A model generated the notes under the pieces. It searched no databases. It was given only the letters and a program-made list of their open reading frames with translations, and was not told where the DNA came from. A program made the position numbers and the translations under genes. Positions 56,151 through 64,000 of a DNA stretch of 64,000 bases are shown here, piece by piece (the stretch's first letter is position 1; every line of letters begins with the position of its first letter). Source of the stretch: Biomphalaria glabrata (taxonomy: Eukaryota; Mollusca; Gastropoda; Planorbidae); NCBI RefSeq assembly GCF_947242115.1, contig NC_074712.1, positions 15,770,666 to 15,834,665 of the forward strand. Direction: 5' to 3'.

Positions 56151-59100
56151 TTAGTTTTGGTAACCTGAGGCAATGCCGGTCGCAATGTTTGAATGCGTAT
56201 AGCTACATTCAGGTAAGGCGTATATCCAGTCTGGTATCCAGGTAGGCAAGTAGGTCAAAGGTAAGTGGACAAGCCAAGCATCATAACCTATCACGTATCT
56301 TGTATTGGGAAATGTTGACGTCAGAGCATGCGTACACGCACTCAAAACAGGCATAAAAGAAGAGTTCCTGGCCACGTCTGCAAAGGAAAAACAAGCAAAC
56401 AGTTTTTTTTTATAGATCCCTTTAAAAAAACAAATAATGCTTATCTGAGGGGAAGAACTCCGCATTTACACTTATATCTCTCAATAATATAATGTAGAAG
56501 TTATCTCCCTCATTCGATATCAAACAAAATAGTTAATGACCAATATTAATTGACTAATTGATTTTTTTTATTGATTCGTGTTTTGTTAGGTACAATAAAT
56601 AATTGTGTAAAGTTTCCACATGATCCGAGATTGGAATCAGGAGTAATAACATGTACACATTTTTTACCAGACAGAGTGAGTTAACAGAAAAATGACAATG
56701 AGCTTCGCCAAAAGTGAATACATTTGTGAGTTGTGAAGGGAAAAAATATGTAGTTTTCGAAAAACAGAAATGTGAAATACTGATTAAGTAGTTCTAAAAC
56801 TATTAACTGTGAAGCCCCACTCCCCAGACACACTGTGTGTGTGCTGCAAAGATGCTTGTTAAGCCTTCTACGTTTTACGTATTCCCAGCGTAATTTCCTG
56901 TATTCTGAGCTTCAGAAATGTATTCTCCAGGCGTCTACAAAACTGTTTCTTGCAGAAGGAAGAACGCGGGTGAAGATAAACTCAGTTAATAAGGATCCGA
57001 ACTAAAATGTGAGAGACATTCGGGGCAGTAGCCCATGCTCGTTTGAAATGGATTGATCTTCTTAAGATCTTAAACCAGACATCATGTAGCGGGCCCGATT
57101 TGTTCACGCAAAAGACGTCAACCGAATAAGTGAGAAAAAAGACCGCCATTGTTCTCCCTTGTCGCGCAGCTTGAGAAACGCTGGATTAGTGCAAGGAACA
57201 CACGAAGTGATGCCTAAGTATTTAAATGAAAATACGTTTCCACACAATCATCGAAGTGATGTACTCAGTACCTGAAGAAACATACAAATACACACACACA
57301 TTGAAATAGTCAAATTTGAAACATGCAGACTGAAGAATTGATGTACTCAGTACCTGAAGCAGTTAAATTAGATGTTTCCAGTAAGTCGTCAATGGAGCGG
57401 TCTTGTAGGTCATTTCCACTATCGGGTCTGATGGCGTCCATGAACAAAGTGTCCCGGAAACTGCCTGGTTCAATTATGCAGACCTTGACCTTTAGCTTGC
57501 ACATTTCACGTCTGAAAAAAAATGTGTAGGGAAATATGCAGATGTATTACCTAATCAATGTTAACATAGTTTAGTTATTTAGCGACGTACCATAGAAGAC
57601 GCATATTGAACGGGACTAGTGACGTTTGGGATATGTTGGGTTAGAGACCGGAAAATCAGTTAGCGATATAATCCTCTAGGGTAACGACGTGTTTAGTGAC
57701 AGAGACTTTTACTGTGACCTTTTCTTAGAATAAATACATGGTACATTGTTCTTCAGCGTTGACTACATCTCTTTACTAGTTAAAACCGATGTGTTTGTTT
57801 GGTCTGGATTGTTGATCAACTACACGGAATACACCCGAACAATAATACCCAAACGCTTGCAGAGTAATTGGTTGAAATTCAACAGTCATCCATAGTTGAC
57901 CTCAAGACAGCCTGAACAAGCAACATCACAGTGTCGACACTTTCATATTTGAAAAGAATAAAACGAAGATAACAATGACAGTTTCTATGAAAACTCATAA
58001 ATATCCCAAGGATCTACTGTTCCGCATCACCACCTGTTTCTATGGCAAACATTTCAGGAGGATGTTGTGTGACCCTCAATGGCCGACATCCTTTATTGTA
58101 ATAAAACCTATATCAACTCTGTCTGTCAAGTATATTTTTGTACACGTTATTTCTCCCACACCCAGAATCGGATCAAGTTGCAATTGTGCACATGACATAA
58201 CCAATAATCAATTTTAATAATTTACCTATTAGTTAATTAATTATTGATAATTAATTATTTAGTTTGGTATCGAACAAGGGAAAGAAATTGTACGGGACAG
58301 ATTTGGCGGTGTAAGTTGAATTACTCCCCTTTATACTTTGTGTAGATAGCTATGAAATCTTCTATATTCATAAGCACTTTGCTGGTACAGTGTATTGTCT
58401 AGAGAAGGCTTCAGTTCCAACACAAGGCTAACAACTTTTTTTTATAAACTAAATTGTAAAAGCTATCACAGTAACTTTCACCTATATACCCTCCTCTTTC
58501 TGCTCTTCCCCAACTGGTACAGACTTGAGATTGGACCATAGCGCAGTGAGAACGCTTAAAGCATGAAATTGCGCTAAACAAAAAAAACAATTGAAACGTC
58601 TGTAATTTATAAGATAAGTTGAGCCTTCTGCATGGGATGTCTCTAAATGCAGACATGGTGTATTTTTACAAGACTTATTCCTGTTTTATTTTCACTTGTT
58701 TGAAATAGTCATAAAATGGCTAAAATATTAAAATTTATTGGTGTTTGGACGGAGCCGATTCGCTGAATTTAAGACTAAGACTAAGATTGCTTTATTGAAC
58801 CTTATAGACATTCGTTTCTTTTCTCAAATAAAAACAAAACAACGAGTTTCGTTTAAAAAAAGTAAAACGTTGAATGTTTTTAAAACGCGACTTTTCCCAC
58901 AATCCTTTGATCCGCCAGTATTTCTAGGAAAACATTTCAAGAAAACACAAATAAAAAGACTGAACAGACGCCGAATAGAGCCGTAGCAAAAGAATATTCA
59001 CATTTGACTGCATATTCACCAAAAATAAAAATCAACTTATAGACTCCTCAGGAGTAGAAATAATACACGGGATTTCAATTCAAGCTGCGTTTGCTCAAAG

Positions 59101-62100
59101 ATACTTCCTCCCATGGCTTGATTTATTTACAGGCAACATAACCCATAATTTGGGGCCCCCACTTTCTTGGGAGCCTCAAAAAAGTGTCAGTGATATTTTA
59201 CAATTATTTTGAAGAAGGTGTGAATAAAAAATGACGTAATGTGGATTATAAAATGGGCGTTGCCAGTGGGGGGGTTGGGGTGGATTTTTATGTGGCTCTA
59301 TTTCTCAAGTAGCTTAGAGTCCTATCAAGTCTATCAAGTCTAGATAAGGTCCTGCTTCCCCCCTCCACCTACACACACCTTTCCCAACAGGTCCTATTGC
59401 AATGGAATAGGCTAGTTCATGTTATCGTTTTGTCAGAAGCTAAATCTGATGGCCAAAAGTCCAAAGTTTACCAAGATATTTGTTTTGGTTTGAAAAAATG
59501 GCATAATTTCTCTTTATGAAAACAAAAAAGAAGAAATCATGAAAAGATTGAAAACACACAATTGACACACAATATAACATAGTTTTATTCAGTAATAACG
59601 TCACAAAAGTAGACCTAACATGAAGCTTCAAACTAATTCGCTGAACAGACTAATTAGTGGACCCCGATATAAGCTTGAATAGATTTTCAAACCGAAATGT
59701 ATCAATGTGGAAATAACATGAGAACTTTTCATGGCTAATTAACTCCCTTTACATATGCACCATACTGTCTAGAGACTCGAATCTTCAAGAATGCGATATG
59801 TAAACTTCCTGCTTACACGTCGCTTGAGACCTTGAAGAGCAAACCACGTGACAAGAGATTGGACCATATTGCACTGAGCATGCTTTAGCAGCGATATACA
59901 AGAACAATTCAAAATACCTTAAAATGTCTGAGTAAGCTTCAACTCCAAACTTGGAAACTGTATAAGGAGCTAAGCCGATGGCCAGCCGGCCAAACATGTC
60001 TGACATGTTCACCACCCGCCCTTTTTCTTTTCTGATGTAGGGCAGAAATTGGCGGGTCACCTCGATCATTCCTAGAAGGTTGACCTCCAGAACTCGGACG
60101 TAATCGTCTTTGATGCAGGACTCACTCTGGCCAGTGTTGCCTAGAATTCCAGCATTGTTGACCAGACCCCAGAGCCCTGTGATCATGTTAATTGAGAGTC
60201 ACTGATATATCGAGAAATGAGGTCAGAGTTCGTGTGTTTAATATGGAGGGTTATGGACAATCGATACGCTTTGGAACGTTTGAAATAATCTTTAAAAAGA
60301 AAATTTAACAAAATAATGGGGTAACTGTAAATTATAAAACGACCGGAAAAAGGGTAAAATAAAAAAATATTAGCTGTGATTTGGTAATAAAGGGAGAATT
60401 CTTTTTGTTTAAAATGTTTTTAAGTAACAAATATAACTTTTTTCTTTACCTGTAGCTAGCGACGACACAATAGAATCGCCGTGAGGGGGGGGGGTGAAGG
60501 TCTTAACCCTTTGAGAATCATTGATGTGCGAAAAAAAAAACAGTTTTAAAAAATTGTGTACTGTTATGTTTTTATTTCCAAAAGGGGCAACAGCGATCAA
60601 ATGGTGCCTAAACCAGTAAGCTTCGGGCCGTAGAGGCTCTTTTGTCTTGGCTGACTATTCCCCCCCCCCCCAATGATAAGGAAAACTCTAAATCAATAAC
60701 TTTGCTTCTTACAGCTATGCTCAAACATGAGAAAGGCTTCGCGAGTCAACCCTGAGGAAAAAATAGAGGCCGGTGACCCTCAGGCAGCTTGCAATACACA
60801 GTGCTACACCCTGGCAGTACCTGCGACGCCGCTGATCCCAAACTGTATAGGATACATGTCGTTCCCTTAAATACATCAGGCTTTTATCTCATTTCTTTTA
60901 CAGTATGCATTGTCCTTGCACGACTGTTAGCGAACTTGTTAGTCTGTACCACTCTTTTTGTGTGTGCGTTGTTTATGGTTATATCATAGTTACTGTGTAC
61001 ACTTCCTGCCTGTGTTACCAATTTTCTTGCCTGTTTCATTTTTCTTTGATGTGAAACGAATCTACTTCCTGTCTTAACGTGTCAACCAATAACATTACAC
61101 ACCTAAATAAAGTTACTATCATTCTGACTGTTTGACACCAACTATCTTATATCTACGTACCTTTGCTTTATCGCCGCAGCTTACTGAAACACTTAGCATC
61201 ATTAATCGTTACTTTGATTTCTAGCCGCAGCTTACTGAAACACTTAGCATCATTAATCGTACCTTTGCTTTGTAGCCGCAGCTTACTGAAACACTTAGCA
61301 TCATTAATCGTACCTTTGATTTTTAGCCGCAGCTTACTGAAACATTTAGCATCATTAATCGTACCTTTGATTTTTAGCCGCAGCTTACTGAAACATTTAG
61401 CATCATTAATCGTACCTTTTATATGTAGCCGCAGCTTACAGAAACACTTAGCATCATTAATCGTACCTTTGATTTGTAGCCGCAGCTTACAGAAACACTT
61501 AGCATCATTAATCGTACCTTTGATTTGTAGCCGCAGCTTACAGAAACACTTAGCATCATTAATCGTACCTTTGATTTGTAGCCGCAGCTTACAGAAACAC
61601 TTAGCATCATTAATCGTACCTTTGATTTGTAGCCGCAGCTTACAGAAACACTTAGCATCCTAAAACGTACCTTTGCTGTTTGGGAGCAGCCTGCGAACTG
61701 CTTGAACGACTGCTTCGATACGCTTGGTCTTCGTGACGTCAAGGAGGAACGTGGCCACTCGGTTGGAGCAGTTACCGGACAAGAAAATTCTCCCGTCCTC
61801 TGTGAGGCATCCGGCAAATACGTGGAAACCCAAATAGTCCAAACGACTTTCTTGGGTAAGAGAGGGACGACATTAAAGCGTTATATTGATGAGGCAACGT
61901 TTAAATGCTATATTGATGAGGCAACTTTTAAATGCTATATTGATGAGGCAATTTTTAAATGCTATATTGATGAGGCAAGTGTTATTACAGCATTATATTG
62001 ATGATTTAACTGTTGTAAGCGTTATATTGATGAGGCAACGTTTAAATGCTATATTGAGGAGGCAACTTTTAAATGCTATATTGATGAGGCAAGTGTTATT

Positions 62101-63852
62101 TAGCATTATATTGATGAGGAAAGTGTTATTACAGAATTATATTGATGATTTAACTGTTGTAAGCGTTATATTGATGAGGCAAGTGTTTGTTTTAGCATTA
62201 TATTGATTAATTAACTTTAGTTTTGGCATTATATTGATAGGGCAACTGATTGTTTAATATAAAAAAAAAAGGATGAAAATGATTTTGAGTAATGATTGAA
62301 TTTTTCGGCGACTGTTTTTACGTGTCAACGTTTCGACTTAAACTCAGAATACCTCAGATGGAATACTTACTGGACTAGACTTTGTCCAAACGCAGAGTCG
62401 CAGTCAGTGACCATCACGTATCTGTCGCCGTAGTTTCCAACTTTTAATAAGCGCATAAAGAAGTCAACGATTAGGTATACGAGGATGATGGCCGTCAGTC
62501 CGTAGAAGATCGTAGTTATTGGGTCGGCTTGAGGCTCTGTTGGAGTAGGTGATTGACCCTAGGAACATAGTTAGTTTGGCGAAACAAATGTTCTAAGAAT
62601 CTAGACTAGATTGTGTCTAGATCTGGACTCAAGCACTTTGGATAAGTTTACCAGACGTATCCTCCGTCCGTCAGGAGTGGGCCCAAATTGTGAAAATGGC
62701 CGTGTTTTACGCTGTTGTTTACTGCTGTAGTATAGCAGGACACCCTGTTGTATTTTTATCTCTTTGCCATGTATATTTAAAAAAATCCTTTTTTTTTTGT
62801 TTTGTTTTTTAATCTAACATTCAATAGTTATTAAGAGAAAAACTAGATATATAAAGGGGGTATTGTCTTTATAGGAAGAGTATTTTTAATTTTTCTTGTT
62901 TAAGTTGAGTTTCGTTGTGATGAAACACATCTTAAAATGTATCAAACTAATGCACTTCGGAGCATAGATAAACACATAAACTGAGGTTTAAATAGTTTAT
63001 AGTTAAACCTAAATAAAAATTTTGATTTAGACCAAAGCACCATAGTTTGTATTTTGTATAGACTAGATTGTGTCTAGATCTGGACTCAAGCACTTTGGAT
63101 AAGTTTACCAGACGTATCCTCCGTCCGTCAGGAGTGGGCCCAAATTGTGAAAATGGCCGTGTTTTACGCTGTTGTTTACTGCTGTAGTATAGGCCTACAG
63201 CTTTCCTTCACATCTTTTTGTTTGAAACACACAAGCTCACACAAACATAGAAATAAATCAATTTGTTTACAACCACCCTTTTATGAACAGGTGTTTCTAT
63301 AGTATAGGCTCTTCAATGTAAACCCGTTATTTAGGGGTTCTCAAGATCTATAATGTAGTGTATTATTTCGCATCCTCTAATTATAGGCCTACATAATGCT
63401 AATATTGAGAATGCGTTTCCTCTGATCAACTCACAGTGGACAAAAGAAACAAATTTAGTCTCTAATGACTCACTCGGGCAATTTTTTTAACGAAATACAG
63501 TTCCAAACATTCGATAGCCTATGATTTACTGATCTGTTTCATCAATGACATAGTAAGCCTCATTTTGAAGTCCACTCTATCTTGTTTTTTGTTTTTTTGT
63601 CTTCCTTTGAAAGGTTTTGTCCTCTTCTGTGAGAGTAGGTGTCTGGGAGCTCTACTTTCGATCTGCATATTTTGTCTAGACTAGATTATGTCTGTCTAGA
63701 TTTATCAATATCCTCAAGTCAGTCATGGCAACTTGATTTGGTCTAGTCTAGGCTACTCTGATTGGTAGGAATTGAACAGCTACTTCGAGAAAGATGAGGA
63801 CTGAATTGGAAAATGTGGAACAAATGAGGTTATAGTTATAACTACTCACCAT
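56151..63852 (-). CDS. Gene D: SDR9C-like protein of about 336 aa with altered cofactor glycine motif
   Basis: Minus-strand exons: 63852-63850 (ATG directly before a GTGAGT donor, inferred start), 62558-62371, 61846-61671, 60176-59918, 57511-57354 and 56377-56151 (stop 56153-56151). Internal phases match genes B and C (2,1,2,1) and the frame is open throughout. Residues about 15-39 are a membrane segment after a Pro-rich head. The strand normally followed by TGxxxGxG reads VMVTDCDSAFG (T52-G59): two conserved glycines are Asp53 and Ala57. Downstream NNAG (129-132), N155, S181, Y194 and K198 are all intact, and the SFRD, TSTFPNTRY and YLPTW segments fit the family. The C-terminus is about 20 residues longer than in gene C. 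The gene is inverted and tail-to-tail with gene C. It may be a pseudoenzyme, an enzyme with unusual cofactor handling, or an early pseudogene. The start exon is the least certain part. Confidence 0.85.
57512..59917. other. Intron of gene D between the exons 59918-60176 and 57354-57511
   Basis: Contains a composite-repeat copy (58105-58285), a GACTAAGACTAAGATTGCTT motif at 58770-58790 resembling a retroposon tail, and a GGGCGTTGCCAGTGGGGGGG fragment at 59254. The rest is non-coding. Confidence 0.55.
60177..61173. other. Intron of gene D left of the 51-bp array
   Basis: AT-rich with a few homopolymer runs. A moderately GC-rich stretch at 60720-60850 gives short open frames of no recognised family. 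Confidence 0.5.
61174..61670 (-). repeat. 51-bp minisatellite next to and derived from a gene D splice donor, about 10 copies
   Basis: On the minus strand each unit reads CAAAGGTACGATTAATGATG and so on up to the next CAAAGGTACG. The authentic exon end and donor at 61671/61670 (CAAAG then GTACGTTTTAGGATGC) is the first member. Units are therefore copies of exon end plus donor plus 40 bases of intron. Because 51 is a multiple of three, a false 166-codon plus-strand frame results. Confidence 0.9.
61863..62240 (+). repeat. Complex tandem repeat, about 27-bp unit, intron of gene D
   Basis: Units centred on TATATTGATGAGGCAA with linkers such as CTTTTAAATGC and GTGTTATTACAGCAT. A block of about 140 bp is itself repeated (61876 onward and about 62013 onward). 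Confidence 0.85.
62603..62737 (+). repeat. 134-bp direct repeat, first copy, intron 1 of gene D
   Basis: Starts TAGACTAGATTGTGTCTAGA and ends GTTTACTGCTGTAGTATAG. It is matched, as far as I can read, base for base by 63058-63191. Confidence 0.9.
63058..63191 (+). repeat. 134-bp direct repeat, second copy
   Basis: Same sequence as 62603-62737, 455 bp apart in the same orientation. Its flanks differ (ACACCCTGTTG after the first, GCCTACAGC after the second). Confidence 0.9.
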
Positions 63853-64000
63853 TTCTCAAGAGAATAAAGATTGTCTTAATTCATGAATTAGATCTACATT
63901 CTATGATTCTGTTGACATTTTTGTCAATCAATTTGCGCTCTGAAAACTCATTGACAAACACGCACGGTGCATGAGTGTACAGCGAAATTTCAAATTATAT

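Noticed and set aside
57310-57504. Separate short gene starting MCKLKVKVCIIEPGS
   Set aside because: This is the gene D exon 57354-57511 read past its splice donor into the intron.
58738-58986. Basic 82-codon frame
   Set aside because: Located in a gene D intron, Lys/Arg-rich from AT-rich sequence, starts in a retroposon-tail-like motif, no recognised domain.
61163-61663. Plus-strand frame of 166 codons and its minus-strand counterpart
   Set aside because: The 51-bp repeat is a multiple of three and lies in the gene D intron; the frame has no domain and includes no splice-supported exon.

Overview
The window looks like nuclear DNA of an invertebrate animal, most likely a gastropod mollusc. 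It is AT-rich and intron-rich, crowded with tRNA-related SINEs, LINE fragments, hAT-type and Tc1/mariner-type DNA transposon remnants and many minisatellites, and it has no operons or bacterial signals. The mollusc assignment is inference from the type of repeats and the gene family; nothing in the window proves it.

The genes form a local cluster of short-chain dehydrogenases/reductases of the SDR9C type (retinol dehydrogenase / 17-beta-hydroxysteroid dehydrogenase type 6-like, membrane-anchored, about 310 residues). Gene A (+, 2077-6062) shows only its last three exons; the first two must lie to the left. Gene B (+, 10895-29800) has all five exons with correct splice sites, but exon 3 carries TGA in place of a conserved Trp and the NNAG motif reads INAG, so it looks like a young pseudogene. 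A lone exon 1 relic with an in-frame stop lies at 32792-32940. Gene C (+, 36990-44500) is complete, encodes 309 residues and has every catalytic motif. Gene D (-, 63852-56151) is inverted and tail-to-tail with C. It encodes about 336 residues with an intact catalytic tetrad, but its glycine-rich cofactor motif is altered (TDCDSAFG instead of TGCDSGFG). All members share the same intron positions and phases (2,1,2,1), which supports origin by duplication. B and C also share about 220 bp upstream of the ATG and part of the 3' UTR.

Layout: 1-2000 interspersed repeats with nested SINEs; 2077-6062 gene A with a rearranged LINE in its last intron; 7027-9821 a DNA-transposon-like repeat and a 5'-truncated LINE with a long open frame; 10166-10397 a 75-bp tandem repeat; 10895-29800 gene B, whose intron 1 holds a 2.1-kb non-autonomous element and whose intron 2 holds an 8.2-kb 25-bp minisatellite, a SINE, an RTE-like LINE end, a small hAT MITE and a 1.8-kb element just upstream of exon 3; 33320-36580 two inverted arrays of one 28-bp minisatellite around a broken hAT transposon; 36990-45301 gene C with a second LINE copy in intron 1 and a fold-back element in the 3' UTR; 45393-55000 mobile-element remnants and five minisatellites; 56151-63852 gene D, whose intron after the first NAD-domain exons is a 51-bp minisatellite built on its own splice donor.

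The most unusual theme is minisatellite birth from recognisable seeds: a SINE Pol III A-box head (25 bp x about 329), a splice donor (51 bp x about 10), the head of an interspersed repeat (35 bp x about 17), and a stretch of a transposase reading frame (15 bp x 5). No virus-like or LTR element, CRISPR array or genuine RNA gene was recognised.
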